64,000 nt of DNA from Mesobacterium_A hydrothermale (GCF_035818635.1 NZ_JAYLLH010000005.1:1-64000); one strand, 5' to 3'. Numbered from the stretch's first letter, positions 21,001 through 25,981 are shown. The notes: generated by a model from the sequence alone, not told the origin. Translations and numbers: made by a program.

Positions 21001-23312
21001 TGACCGGCACGCCGCCCGCCGATTTCAACGGCACGGTCCCGCTCCGCCTGACGGCGAGCGACGGGCAGGCACAGGCGACCAGCGATTTCGCCCTGATCGT
21101 GGACCCGGTGAACGATGCGCCGGTGATCACCTCTGCCGATGCCGTCTCGGTCGTGGGGGATGCGACGCTGGTCGGTACGATCACCGCAACGGATCTTGAA
21201 GGGGACGGGATCACGTTCGCGATTTCCGGCGGGGCGGACGCGGCGCTGTTCACGCTTGTCGCCGGTCAGCTGAGCTTTGCCGCGATCCCGGATTTCCAGG
21301 CGCCGCGCGATGCGAATGGCGACAATGTCTACGAGGTGCAGGTGACGGCCAGCGACGGCACCGACGGCGTGGGTCAACTGATGCGGATCACGGTCATGCC
21401 CCCCGCGACGGCGATCACGACAGGCACGATCACCGAAGGCGATCTTGGCGATGTCGCGCGGGCCAGCGGAGTGCTGTCCCCGGCGATGACCTATGCCGAT
21501 CTTGCCGCCACTCCGGGCGAAAGCGGCTTTGGCAGTTTCGTTCTGTCCTCGGGCGTCTGGACCTATACGCTGGACCAGACGGCAGTGCAGCAATTGGCGG
21601 CGGGGGATACGGTCACCGACGCGATCACCTATGTTTCGTCCGGCGGTGTGGCGCAGCGGGTGACCATGACGATCCTCGGCACCGGCGATGCGCCGACGCT
21701 GTCGAACCTGCCTGCCGTTCTGACGGTGCAGGAAGACGTGGCGAGCCCGATCGACCTGTCCGCGACCGATCTGACCGATCCCGACAGCGCCGTGCTGGAG
21801 CTGCGTTTGAGCCTGAATACCGGCAGCTTTGCCGCGCCGGCGGATGGCACGGCGCTCGGTGTGACGGCCACGCAAATCAGTACGACGCTGATCTCCTTGA
21901 CCGGCCGCACCGAAGCGATCAATGCCTATCTCGATACCGCGACCAACATCCGCTATGTCACGCCGCTGAACACGTTTGGAACCTTGGTGGCGACGCTGAC
22001 GCTGCTGGCCGATGACCAATCCGCGTTGGGTCAGGTTGCGTTGGGCCAGGTGCAGATCGGTGCCGTGCCGGTCAACGATGCGCCGCACGATGTCATCCTG
22101 ACCGGCGGAACGGTTCAGGAAAACGCTGCGGCAGGCACGGTTGTCGGTGGGCTGGCGGCGGTCGACGTGGATGGCGACCGGCACGATTTCAGCCTTGTCA
22201 GCGACCCGTCCGGCTTGTTCGCGATCGACGGTGCAAATCTGGTTGTGGCGCCGGGCGCGCAGGTCGATTTCGAAACCAGCGCGACCCATACCGTGACAGT
22301 ACGTGCGACCGACGTGGGTGGGCTGTCGTTTGACAAGGCGCTGACCATTGCGGTGACCGATGTCGATGACGGCGGGCCGGGCCCGGACGATGGCGGCGTG
22401 ACCGTGGTCCCGGTCGGCGGCGGAACCGAGGTCATAACGCTGGGCACCGGCCAGACAGAGCTGCGCGGACGGGTGCAGGATTTCAACGGCGACACATTCA
22501 ACGGATTCGACACTGAAGATACGTTCGTGTTTACCGATGCCATGGTCGCCCGCGATGCGATCACGTTCGACCGGGCAGCGGGTACCCTTTCGATCGACAG
22601 CAATGGCGACGGCACACCCGACCAGACGATCACCCTGACCGGCGATTTCTCGGGCGGGGATTTCATGGCGGTGACGCGCGATGGCCAGACCCGGATCACC
22701 TTTGAACCCTACCTGCCGAAGCTGAATGAAAGCACTCCCGTCGATCTGTCGCAGGTCAACGGGATCACCAACCAGGATTACCTGACCGGTGACGGCATGA
22801 CCGGTTTCCGGGTCGAGGTATTGCCGATGCTGGGCCGCGCCCGGTTCGACAACAGCCTTGGCGTGTACGAGGTCAACAGTGCCGGCGACATCGTCGATGT
22901 GCGGGTGTTGTCGGCCAGCACACAGATCCTGCCCGGCGGCCCGCAGTTCGACGTGACCGGGGTCGAAAACGGCCACCAGCTTGGTTTGTTCATCGTTCAG
23001 AATGGCTTTGGCTGGGCCAGCAGACTGGCAGCGGGCGACACCTTCGATTTTGTCGATGCGGTCACCGGCGGCACGGCGAATATCCTGTCGGGCACCGGTG
23101 CGACACTGACGGTAAACGGGATCGACGCGGGTCAGACCGTGTTCCACAGCATTGAAAGCGCCCTGAACCCGACCGGGTTGCAGCATGCGCTGTCCGGCGT
23201 GGTACAGGGCGGGCAGGCGATCATCGTCGGCTTCGAAGACCTGATCGGTGGCGGCGACCGCGATTACCAGGACGTGGTCTTTACCGTCACCACCATTGAC
23301 GACATCCTCTGA
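75..23312 (+). CDS. Giant RTX/cadherin-like calcium-binding surface protein with C-terminal DUF4114
   Basis: 7745 codons, strongly acidic, probably exported by a type I secretion system (inferred from family; no transporter genes lie in the window). Residues 1-4110 carry about 25 modules, each with RTX nonapeptides (GGxGxDxLx) followed by a haemolysin-related domain with cores such as GFGQDTI and a closing F-DDGT/F-ADGT. Residues 4116-4855 hold about seven cadherin-like domains (NDAPVA-DD, LL-ND-D-DGD, FTP). Residues 4856-5350 are a second RTX block and 5350-6812 are more cadherin-like domains. Then come Ig/CADG modules (LPDWL-FD), a VCBS repeat (7110-7210), a cadherin domain and DUF4114 (7540-7745, with GFEDLIGGGDRDYQD). 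The start is uncertain: GTG at 75 has no visible Shine-Dalgarno, and a stop lies in frame at 9-11. Likely role is adhesion or surface layer; partner unknown. Confidence 0.85.
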   Translation: MNAVGSETDDLLRGTPGDEDYRAGLGNDLIIDGRGQDVFTFELGDGQDRITTSGAADGFGVIAFGPGIALEGVTAKRDADGNIILLIAGSEDRLTLIDPQADPDAIVGTLRFADGRERSIAAMAAAIPATDSDDHVIVASGPLVQSGPEPGANLFGLAGNDWLESGRGADVLDGGIGNDLLQGHSGGDTYTFERGDGQDTIADVEQRDAAAIDVLRFGAGIAPGEIEVLSTGPLDLVIAIAGTSDRITIRDMFANVGRDGRIERFEFADGTTLTLDQILALAATGTDGDDLIDLGDERGFTTVVRGGAGNDTLDGGRGDTTYVLNPGDGQDVVEEGNWISTTDTVRFGAGLSKADMVAVRQGDDLLIRFVGSSDRLLVRDQYGFTSPPVEVFAFESETSLSAEEITALLIDEAAAQRLMYPSVADTDPFTDPVFARAHGDAPTGGGGDTETGAAAQPRRFVAQPGVVDTFGTFVPLVDDGAGLITIAGFEPGDLGDVLDIRLATGLAGEIVARQEGADIYVYFVDAGQTDLDAARRLFRLEGVALTDLSGGNFNGAPFATTAPQTLTGDATAEGLTGGWGDDTVRAESGDDTVTGAQGNDLLSGQAGNDSYILGPGFGDDTISEDGPNYTSPADKVVFAAGLTLADLQVTAEGGDLILTFANTGDRLRIASTMTNDRYRVETVEFADGTILSHAELVALALAPGEGDQDLQGSYNAESISGAGGNDTLTGRGGDDTLTGGTGNDLLRGQSQNDTYLFAPGFGDDTIFEDGPNYNSAADVIVLGAGYVPGDLRVVADGADLVLRFAGTEDRIRIQNTLTNDRYRVETLRFDDGTELRHAELAAMAWQPLPTDQRMDGSYDAEALATGGGNDTVYARGGDDTLTGGSGNDFLAGQFGNDTYVFDAGFGQDTIADDGPNYASPADRVVFGPGLERGDLWVVADGNDLILGFSGRSDSLRLQSTLGNDRYRIETVAFDDGTELSHAELVTLALVAGDGDDDLSGSFDAESLSGGAGNDTLRGQGGNDTLSGGLGNDFLEGGWNDDSYLFEAGFGHDTLSDNAPSYASGADEIVFGAGLSLDDLQARAVSDGIELRFGAGEDRLLIANGLLSDRYFIETLRFDDGRTLSRADLLTRLATGTAGDDSLAGDDAANAIDALAGNDTVQGNGGDDTITGGAGADSIAGGAQADDLGGDAGDDTILGDTGNDTLSGGAGFDRIEGGSNDDSLMGGDGNDTLDGGDHSDTLEGGAGNDWLTGGARDDTYRFGLGFGHDVIDEKVGSSFLSGTDAVVFDATITVADVTVYLDGDDLVLTVAGGDRLRILGTVAGGEKRVESVTFVADGTSWTHDAMMAAAQPWPGAEGLVQQGDPATNVLAGGAGDDQLLGLRQTASLMQGAGGNDTLTGGQGGETLDGGNGNDLLQGRDGNDTYRFGAGFGQDTIDDGGSNATGVNVDRVVFDASIAVSDVTIERAGPDEADLLLKFASGDRLTVVGGNLAAPATGGIDDVLFDDGTVWTLAQLQAMAGAPNPQGQQILAPTDPVDDTLTGDVGDDYLSGLLGDDTLRGGAGNDYLQGGDGNDVLDGGSGNDTLSGGAGVDTYRFAAGFGRDFLSGEYDDAGLGPSVLVFDPSLAPADLLVFVDPNGRLHLNFAGTDDWIELAGLGTGGEGANPIAFVARFEADGSTLSQADLQARATAVPAGQTVWGDIADDALTGTGRGPVLHGLGGNDTLTAQGPHADLQGGPGDDLLIAGAGRSTLDGGDGSDTFRVAGAFDQVRVFSDYGVTAGEVDILDLPDLLPTDVIAEYDSLSTAQLARVGGEGRILLSSLAVSEIRFSNSTVWSWDDFVALADAATQRGVSVSGGDNAGLISGSGFDDYLYGYSGAESILGLAGSDSIHGGLGDDTITGGAGHDSIDGGRGNDLMQFGAGFGHDVVRLSFYDTDQDVIAFGAGIAPGDISVTELIGGDLLLTTTGGDSLRLSGVAVRTPISEVRFDDGTTWTWDDLRALVSTTVAVQRGTAVDDILTGSAGGDDIEAGFGNDTIDAGAGDDYVDGGDGADEIAGGRGDDYLTDYAGGATFRFAAGFGQDTVDALLDGAPVNVVFDAPLLSSDLYVETPYPDGPLILRFAGTEDRVQIEAWVGTSEAYGVTEVRFADGTTFSQDDLRRMAVVPDSVELEGDPAILPPGGPGDDLLTGSARRNLLQGGAGNDTLDDQTGDDTLDGGPGDDLLRNGNGDDLFLFSAGFGQDVITYEAFAFDQDVIRFDGTILPASVQAELWDNDLSLRIDGSGDRILIERGASRQVFAEVQFADGTVWTRDDVLARAAARSGVVIDSVDRAETLTGTALPDLLDGMQGDDRISGLGDDDTLIAGSGHDTLTGGTGDDDLRDDGGDDTYVFAAGDGADTITDLAGTDVLQLGAGIAPGDVSVDRLGADDLLLRVGADRIVIRGGMEAGQAIESVTFADGTIWTHATLRAMALATGDGNDAVTGTGFGETIAGQGGDDTLDGAGGNDSLLGGTGSDQLSGGEGNDTLSGGAGRDLLDGGPGDDTYRFGTGDGNVIITDGDGANVLDLSAGILPGDVVVSALGDDIHLRLGATEDRVILRDAMIGTVVDVVRFDGGTLWGPAELLAMAQAGSGDVSGTDSDDTLAGSAANDRIDAMDGADLIEAGSGDDTVEGGAGNDTVSGGPGRDLLNDASGDDQYRFGLGDGEVRIADLSGTDAIALGTGIAPEDVAVSQMPDGSLLLRISGTEDRIVIDSALGDANRAIEVLRFADGREWTWAQMLAASQKGSDADQAFLGTDADETLAGQAGDDTIGGQGGADDIFGGAGSDDLSGGDGNDTLDGGTGSDALAGGAGDDLYRFGHGFGQDTITDTQGMDRVALGAGITLSDIRVSRSGDDLILRLFGTQDRLTIADALAGGTVTRVLFDDGSELDAQGLRALATAGTAGDDSYQGTADEDLLIGLGGNDSLSGLGGADDLRGGAGDDSLDGGDGADSLDGGPGDDTSSGGPGGDTYLFTAGDGLLRIDDQGDAADDDVLSIAGYGLDALRFSQTGADGADLTIRFAGSADRITVAGAFAGDAGKIERLRLSDSGAALSFEDITARVRPDRGVDGAVIYGDATAQSLTGTAQADYFEGGGGADTITGGDGDDVFGDLLTDDAQDSLTGGAGRDTYRYVPTAAVGTGIAVDVITDFTPGDAGDILRLASATPNPFANGRLQIQQDGADTQIILNADDGTSRPILRLLGVDATQLTAANFGGVAVTAVSTEVHGDDDPNTLTGGPLSEKVFGNGGADTITGLAGDDSLAGGADGDVIAGGYGNDALAGEAGNDDLSGGAGNDTLSGGPGDDTLRGSDDAAQFPGDDLFHGGTGNDLLIGGSEDDLYLYGANDGQDTITDTGGVDVIEFEAGILPDHVAVVLLGDDLELRVTTGDTRIRLTGAVADPVGTDIDSVVFADGTTWDRTDLLTRAMTATAGDDVLRILTGDSLGGLAGNDDLTGTDAADTLTGGAGDDTTRGGLGDDTYVFSLGGGQDLIDDAGGLSTLVLGAGILPGDVAVVPGLPTIVLQILGTGDRIDTGLTPDPEMPLQVQFTDVTTVWQASDLLAMALATTAGDDVVQGSDSSETVDGQAGDDRLMTAGGADDLRGGAGVDLLEGGLGDDTYRFDLGDDQDRIVDAGGADVFILGPGITPDDIRVAQSSDGSAMILAIGSDGDRVRIDSALGDGRIETVRFDDGSAWHMADLIARVPTALDDFIYGDEADNPLAGGLGDDRVSGGAGNDTYRFAAGDGRDILRDLSTSAADTLIVSGYAASDLRFTRLGTTSPDLRITFAGSQDDQIIIADGLATNGAGIERLVFEDDGTELTIPDILSLLADGQVSDDDDVIFGTDGADDLDGGAGDDLLIGLRGDDTFRFGAGGGSDRIDAFGSGQNLVILSGLNVADLASVARAGPGSADLVLSFTGGEQLTLVDALGSLNGLYGSLTLRFADGTQWARGDMRAAALDGVRTAGADVIEGFDGADAFTLTGGDDTVEGKAGSDTYRWTPGLGEVWIKDGGAALADLDVLYLSGVQVADVSVSRLFQGSTSVRFEFAGHPVDGLTVMDVLAGNATSVDQIVFDDGTIWTPQTLLELLDNNAPVATDDGFFAVTAGEDLVIDLADILSNDFDADGDTLRLVTVDGSPDGSATLPGDGTLRFTPVDGFLGATTIAYSITDDRNAFGDAVINVTVRPPAQVRDDDGFTMDEDGTLTIRVERLLSNDADGDRMVVGQVFDAVGGSVSLSSNGDISFTATPDFNGPAQFTYAANTLEGGRGEATVFIDVIPVNDAPVAGDDGGFTARQGTPLIVAASTLLSNDGDIDGDALTLAEVFSTPDLSVAIDADGNVVATPAPGFFGPATFEYRVEDAGGLSAIATATVDVIAATTGTEARDDRFDTDSNGDPLLEDNPVVIGLDRLLLNDNVSGDVTLAAVSGAQNGRAVLLDNQTVLFTPDQNFNGDGQFSYTIDDARGGRSTATAVLSFGAVNDRPVARDDSFRDPDSTHFLRGTQDQALEIALLDLLQNDYDVEGFGITFENATGPVHGSIQQTDDSVIFTPDAGFWGETTFGYSITDPDGAVDGAQVTIYFDPTSDAPPVAVSDQVLVPEDIPVTIKLDTLLANDSDVDGEPLEIIGWRYIDPLADFFKFGPAAVGFLNGTIEEDANGDFLFTPFIDATRSSGIVYSVTDNNDGVVEGFLDIVIVPSNDDPTVVEDPGFVTPLDVPLVIRVSDLLFNDYDIEQADTDGDGTIDHDLDDPDRARPTFVGVDALWDPVELAQGNRVPLGAFEIVEFRGEEFLVARFASGFSGDVTIEYRIADEEGLEDTGFAYATVADYYGRELSGTPQVDYIEGNALDEVIHGYNRDDWIVALGGNDTIQTGLGADFIQAGDGDDLIDAGDGNDDIRGGAGFDIVTFFGSNTGVRADLNTLIGQGGFAAGDQYVDIEGFIGTAYQDTLGGDDAANDLSGMDGDDLIEGRGGADTQTGGDGDDTLSGGAGGDSLSGGAGRDWASYEFGTEAVQVSLAGGTATGGDAQGDTLTGIENLLGGDAADQLEGDGSDNALSGGRGDDTLIGLGGNDTLSGGRGADDLRGGDGIDTADYSLSTEGIRIDLAAGTAIGGDAAGDTLSGIEIIEASYHDDVLAGDAADNTFRGSRGADDIDGRDGVDTADYTRATEAVAVNLATGQGTAGEAAGDRLTSIERLLGSIHNDTFTGSAGVDVFDGRFGADLLIGAGGSDRYLFGFDSGADTIIDTGDASDTDQLRLGAGIAEKDVSLLRVGDDLFVELERDDGYLIDTVTVTGHFLGTATGIEQIVFEDGTIWDRAAMDARLRDGRFNAMDDIFRLGVEDEVAIIDPADLVLNDAETGVGDLVLVSVQAAQDGSVSINSDGMIEFLGAQDFNGDAFFAYTVRDPMGRDSTARVEVNLSPVNDAPVAVDDPLQYGIEDVPLRIRIENLLANDYDVDGDAESEKLRIVSLQPLTNADGEALRPYEDKDNYDGPATDMTWKIDGKYIELLSRPDHFGFAGFRYVLEDGDGAQSTADVEVYLAPVNDAPRIRDGAEWAKLGETTTFTVDQMMRKVYDVEDDGFTFVGLHIGADGNASFNGTEVFDAAQGLVHFTPDALGDAHISFDVIDDLGAEATLDFNIQVRPQNLPPSAKDDRGFRLLQDGVITIDPADLLANDTDPDDDVLVFDSVYRFAENGKVRVNADGMIEFAARSDYNGAASFEYTISDGRGGFDSAVVHLTILPVNTGPELRGDVVTGLEDGPLYVIPAEAFGNDLDLDGDVLFFESAALLGELTQQYLSPNYTVRATAPNNADLPDWLSFDAATMTFTGDVPADHEGPVEVAVFLTDPSNGGVHVARFSWSSPSHKADLSTGVSVEAQVLDGFRIREAFDWSLDDTGAGIASFDISDGVFSAQVNGGRALPSWLVFDDATRSLSMSDFGVEDTDSPARVQIVFTPGARPDLPDDVYYATDRGFTLEFVIDPTDPQLDAFNAVLAGDPSLEGAGLFGLDLSSAPTLTVARESGAPLDDWLSFDAGTLSFSGLPPSRYVGAVPVRIDVAGDGALPAMSLITEAVVDETFAVITPGNDTPFAVRDLPERIDLTAPGDFTGAIALTYTAEDEKGGQSDAPASIVFNVTPTRELAVAGEDRVDLFEGGSVTFNVADLLLNDRDDDGDPLRITGFGTAANGTVVVTPGMVTIAAPAGLAPLPGGTWSAALAGRDALPDWMSVDAATGALTAVIPLDLTGSYDVVFANTDGTVTRSDTVTAFFDGNAGAVVSYTPDPAFAGEESLTYTLTDDAEGPVTGTVLLDVASLLDPPIAATDRFDAYEDGTLVLTPDMLLANDSDVDGDPIRFLGVDGGVNGTVMLDGDQITFTPDPDFAGQASFTYRVTDDRHGESIGTVEVSVISTNQAPEAVTDIFAATEDTPYEFTITDLLANDTDPDGDTLTFVKLSGEGRDGRILELPDGRYQFVPDENVTGQVSFSYIVTDGRLRDTGTISFDIAPVNDAPIANPDGFFLGDQDAPIVVDFADLLINDRDVEGDAFSIVEVFDGDNGTVYRDGETAVFQGRPGYFGDGGFSYRVTDVHGATSIGYAQVLVLPLFDVPVAVSDDGYEMLEDSYLDLDPADLMANDDIPLGSEVIFLGLSAGFGHVGNATVAELDNGLWRVTTAPDFFGELVLRYALTNETGFEVPTTVTIDVIGTADAPGAGDDQLTILEDLQTAIFVTELLANDSDPDRQGFALTRLLDAEGVTVELTADGQVLITPPDGFHGDAWFEYEIADSDGLTDTARVSVRVEAQNDAPVITDPGLLLADKGAAVAITLPAGTVVDPDGDALVVELRSPGGAALPDWLAFEPATQTLTGQPPDGFSGDVALELFVSDGQAEVIQALTLRIPAADGNSAPVLAAPVADQHATEDAAFALTLPSDPFTDADGDALAFALSLADGGALPAWMAFDAVTLALTGTPPADFNGTVPLRLTASDGQAQATSDFALIVDPVNDAPVITSADAVSVVGDATLVGTITATDLEGDGITFAISGGADAALFTLVAGQLSFAAIPDFQAPRDANGDNVYEVQVTASDGTDGVGQLMRITVMPPATAITTGTITEGDLGDVARASGVLSPAMTYADLAATPGESGFGSFVLSSGVWTYTLDQTAVQQLAAGDTVTDAITYVSSGGVAQRVTMTILGTGDAPTLSNLPAVLTVQEDVASPIDLSATDLTDPDSAVLELRLSLNTGSFAAPADGTALGVTATQISTTLISLTGRTEAINAYLDTATNIRYVTPLNTFGTLVATLTLLADDQSALGQVALGQVQIGAVPVNDAPHDVILTGGTVQENAAAGTVVGGLAAVDVDGDRHDFSLVSDPSGLFAIDGANLVVAPGAQVDFETSATHTVTVRATDVGGLSFDKALTIAVTDVDDGGPGPDDGGVTVVPVGGGTEVITLGTGQTELRGRVQDFNGDTFNGFDTEDTFVFTDAMVARDAITFDRAAGTLSIDSNGDGTPDQTITLTGDFSGGDFMAVTRDGQTRITFEPYLPKLNESTPVDLSQVNGITNQDYLTGDGMTGFRVEVLPMLGRARFDNSLGVYEVNSAGDIVDVRVLSASTQILPGGPQFDVTGVENGHQLGLFIVQNGFGWASRLAAGDTFDFVDAVTGGTANILSGTGATLTVNGIDAGQTVFHSIESALNPTGLQHALSGVVQGGQAIIVGFEDLIGGGDRDYQDVVFTVTTIDDIL
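1910..3470 (+). repeat. Four in-gene tandem modules with exact 432-nt period
   Basis: Within the giant gene, the motif encoding (E/D)DGPNY and its degenerate fourth copy DNAPSY begins at 1944, 2376, 2808 and 3240, a spacing of exactly 432 nt (144 codons) each time. The surrounding module (GFG-DTI, ADGNDLIL-like strand, NDRYRVET, DDGTELSHAEL, RTX block) is conserved in the same order. This is the most recently duplicated part of the RTX region as judged by eye. Confidence 0.85.
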
Positions 23313-23327
23313 CCGCACCCCGCCCGG

Positions 23328-24860
23328 TCAATGTGCGATCGGTGCCCCGCCTGAGGTCGCCGGCTTGCGCATGAACAACAGGATCGGCAGAAGCGCGATG
23401 GCAACCCAGCCCAGCACGTTGAACGTTCGGGCATAGGACATCATTGCCGCCTGTTTCGCGATCTGACCGGCCAGAACGGCCGCGCCTTCAGGCGTGTCAG
23501 GCGTCAGACCCAGCGGGTTCAGCATGGCATAGGCGGTGTCGGAAAAGGCGGTGACATGGCCGGTCAGCGTGGCGGTGTCGGTCGCGATGCCGCGCACGAT
23601 CATTGCGCCCACGACGGCAATCCCGATCGACGAGCCAAGCTGCCGTGTCACGCCATAAAGCCCCGAAGCTTCGTCCTGCTGAGAAGAGTCGATCCCGGCA
23701 AAGGCCAGTGTCGATTGCGGAACGAACACCAGTCCCATGCCCAGGCCTCCGACCACGCCGGGCCACGCCAGTTGCCAGAAAGTGGCGTTCAGGTTCAGCC
23801 CGCCCATCATGAAATTGCTGGCGGCGGTCAGGCCCAGCCCGAACACCGCCAAAAGGCGCGGATCGTAGCGTGTCACCAGCACAGATCCGGTGATGACCAT
23901 CGAAAAGCCCGCCGCGATTCCGCGCGGGATAAACAGGTATCCTGCCTCGATTACGGGATAGCCCAAAAGCCCCTGTACGAACAGCGGCAGGATGGCAATG
24001 GCGCCGAACATGGCCACGGCAAAACCCGCGATGATGGCATTGCCGGCGGCGAAATTCGCATCGCCGAACATGCGCAGGTTGACGATATTGTCCTGCCGGG
24101 TCACCGCGCGCCACAAGAACAGCGCCCCGGCAACGGCCGAAATCAGCGCCGCCGCCTGGATCACGTGCGATGCGAACCAATCCTTGCCCTGCCCCTGGTC
24201 CAGGACGTATTGCAGCGCGCCGATGGCCAGCGCCATCAAACCAAGCCCGGCCCAGTCGATCCTGGTCTTGACAGTGGGGCTGTCGGCCAGTTCGCCGGTC
24301 AGCATCGCCAGCGCCAGCGCCGCGATCGGCAGGTTGACGAAAAACACCATACGCCACGAATAGGCATCGGTCAGGATCGCGCCGATGGTCGGGCCCATGA
24401 CCGGCGCAACCACAACCCCCAGCCCGAACATCGCCATCGCCTGCCCGCGTTTTTCCTTTGGGAAGGAATCGAACAGGATGGATTGCGACAGCGGGATCAG
24501 GAATGCGCCAAACATTCCCTGGCCCATTCGAAAGGCCACAATCGAACCCAGGCTCCACGCCAGTCCGCAGAGCATGGAAAAAAGGGCGAATCCTGTGATC
24601 GCCGACAGGATCAGCCGCTTGCGCCCGATGCGCCGGGCCATGAAGCCGGTCAAGGGCATGACCACAACCGCCGACACGATATAGCTGGTCAGGATCCAGG
24701 TCGTCTGGTCTGTTGTGGCACCGAAGCTGGATTTGATATGCGGCAACGCGACGTTGACAACCGTGCTGTCCAGCACTTCCAGGATCGCGCTGAGCACCAC
24801 GGCCACCACAATGGCAACGGGCACGCGGTCTGGCGAAGCATCTGTGCTGACGGCGGTCAT
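23328..24860 (-). CDS. emrB: DHA2-family (EmrB/QacA) MFS multidrug efflux permease
   Basis: 510 residues, the usual size of a 14-helix drug:H+ antiporter of the inner membrane. Visible family motifs are LDSTVVNVALP at residues 30-40 (motif D1), GFMARRIGRKR at 72-82 (motif A) and the Gly/Pro-rich motif C around 146-161 (GLGVVVAPVMGPTIG). The start codon overlaps the stop of the upstream emrA by 4 nt (ATGA), so the two are translationally coupled and should form a tripartite pump with an outer-membrane TolC-like protein encoded elsewhere. The gene converges on the giant gene with only 15 bp between the stops. Substrate cannot be read from the sequence. Confidence 0.92.
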   Translation of the reverse strand: MTAVSTDASPDRVPVAIVVAVVLSAILEVLDSTVVNVALPHIKSSFGATTDQTTWILTSYIVSAVVVMPLTGFMARRIGRKRLILSAITGFALFSMLCGLAWSLGSIVAFRMGQGMFGAFLIPLSQSILFDSFPKEKRGQAMAMFGLGVVVAPVMGPTIGAILTDAYSWRMVFFVNLPIAALALAMLTGELADSPTVKTRIDWAGLGLMALAIGALQYVLDQGQGKDWFASHVIQAAALISAVAGALFLWRAVTRQDNIVNLRMFGDANFAAGNAIIAGFAVAMFGAIAILPLFVQGLLGYPVIEAGYLFIPRGIAAGFSMVITGSVLVTRYDPRLLAVFGLGLTAASNFMMGGLNLNATFWQLAWPGVVGGLGMGLVFVPQSTLAFAGIDSSQQDEASGLYGVTRQLGSSIGIAVVGAMIVRGIATDTATLTGHVTAFSDTAYAMLNPLGLTPDTPEGAAVLAGQIAKQAAMMSYARTFNVLGWVAIALLPILLFMRKPATSGGAPIAH

Positions 24861-25834
24861 TGTGCTGACCCCGTGGTGTCGATTGTCGCGGTTGCGCTGG
24901 CCCCGACGCGCAAATCCGCATCGCTGGGGTCAAGCGCGATGCGCACCGCGAACCGCTGGGTGACCTTGACCCAGTTGCCGCTGGCGTTTTCGGCGGGCAG
25001 CAGGGCAAAGGTTGACCCCGAACCGCGGGCCAGCGACGCCACGGTCCCTGTCAGGGTCTGTCCCGGCAGCAGATCGACCGCCACCTTGACCGGTTGACCT
25101 TCGCGGATGCGGGGCAGGTCGGTTTCCTTGAAATTCGCTTCGATCCACCAGTCGCTGTCGTCGACAACGGCGAACAACGGGCGATAGGCCGTGACCGGGC
25201 TGCCGATCCGCAGGTCAAGGTTGGTAACCCAGCCGTCGGCAGGAGCGGTGACATGGGTGCGCGCCAGGTTGGTCTGGGCGATGGCAAGCGTGGCCTCGGC
25301 CACGGCAAGTGCGTCGCGGCTGCTGGTCAGCGCCGCCCGCGCTCTGGTCAGCGCGGCCAGTTCGGAATTCACGGCAGCTTTGGCGCTGGCGGCTGCGCTT
25401 CTGGTGTCGTCCAGCGTGCTTTTGGGGGCGTTCCCGCGTTCGAACAGGGTCTGGATGCGGGCCAGTTGTGCCTCGGCGGCCTGCCGGGCGGATTGCGCAC
25501 TGGCAACACCGGCCTGTGCCGCGTCGATTTCGCTTTGGTTGGCGGTGATCGCGGCGCGGGCGCTGTCGACCTGCGCCTGCGCCTGTTTCACCGCGCTTTG
25601 ATATGTGGTGTCGTCGATGTCGAACAGCGGGTCGCCCTTGGCGACATGGGCATTGTCGCCGACGTGCACCGCCGCGACCTTGCCGGTGATCTCGGCGGCG
25701 ACCGACACGATATGTGCCTGGACATAGGCATCGCGCGTCGACGGATAGACCGACGTGTATTTCCAATAGCCCCAAAGCCCGCCTGCGATGGCGACCACAA
25801 GTGACCCGATCAGCAACAGTTTCAAACGCGACAC
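24857..25834 (-). CDS. emrA: EmrA/HlyD-family periplasmic adaptor of an efflux pump
   Basis: 325 residues. An N-terminal membrane anchor (about 7-25) is followed by the first half of a biotinyl-lipoyl-like domain (ITGKVAAVHVGDNAHVAKGDPL), a long Ala/Gln/Glu-rich coiled-coil hairpin (about 80-190), the second lipoyl half (VTAPADGWV) and a beta-barrel ending in a conserved strand (RVGASATATID). This is the membrane-fusion protein that links the EmrB permease to an outer-membrane channel. It is the first gene of the emrAB pair. No regulator gene is adjacent, but a 15-bp perfect inverted repeat lies 29-43 nt upstream of the start. Confidence 0.92.
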   Translation of the reverse strand: MSRLKLLLIGSLVVAIAGGLWGYWKYTSVYPSTRDAYVQAHIVSVAAEITGKVAAVHVGDNAHVAKGDPLFDIDDTTYQSAVKQAQAQVDSARAAITANQSEIDAAQAGVASAQSARQAAEAQLARIQTLFERGNAPKSTLDDTRSAAASAKAAVNSELAALTRARAALTSSRDALAVAEATLAIAQTNLARTHVTAPADGWVTNLDLRIGSPVTAYRPLFAVVDDSDWWIEANFKETDLPRIREGQPVKVAVDLLPGQTLTGTVASLARGSGSTFALLPAENASGNWVKVTQRFAVRIALDPSDADLRVGASATATIDTTGSAQ

Positions 25835-25862
25835 ATCAATCTCCGTTTCGTAAGTCCGGCGG

Positions 25863-25877
25863 CGAACACCGTGTTCG
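25863..25877. promoter_or_regulatory. Inverted repeat CGAACAC-C-GTGTTCG upstream of emrA
   Basis: A perfect 7-bp inverted repeat around a single central base lies just before the emrA start at 25834. The size and place fit an operator for a dimeric repressor such as a TetR- or MarR-type protein controlling the efflux operon. The regulator is not in the window, so function is inference. Confidence 0.45.
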
Positions 25878-25941
25878 TCACCGGGTCAGACCACCCGCGG
25901 CGGGGCGCGGGGGTCGGTCAATCGGTCTGGTTTTGGTGGGG

Positions 25942-25976
25942 ACGGCGGGGCGGCCAGATCGGCCGCGCCCCGCCGT
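25942..25976. repeat. Strong GC-rich hairpin between DUF1269 gene and emrA
   Basis: The arms ACGGCGGGGC (25942-25951) and GCCCCGCCGT (25967-25976) pair perfectly over 10 bp, with an inner GGCC/GGCC pairing and a small bulge. It sits just after the stop of the minus-strand DUF1269 gene. No T-run follows on the minus strand, so it is a structured 3' end or transcription barrier rather than a textbook intrinsic terminator. Confidence 0.45.
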
Positions 25977-25981
25977 TGGCG

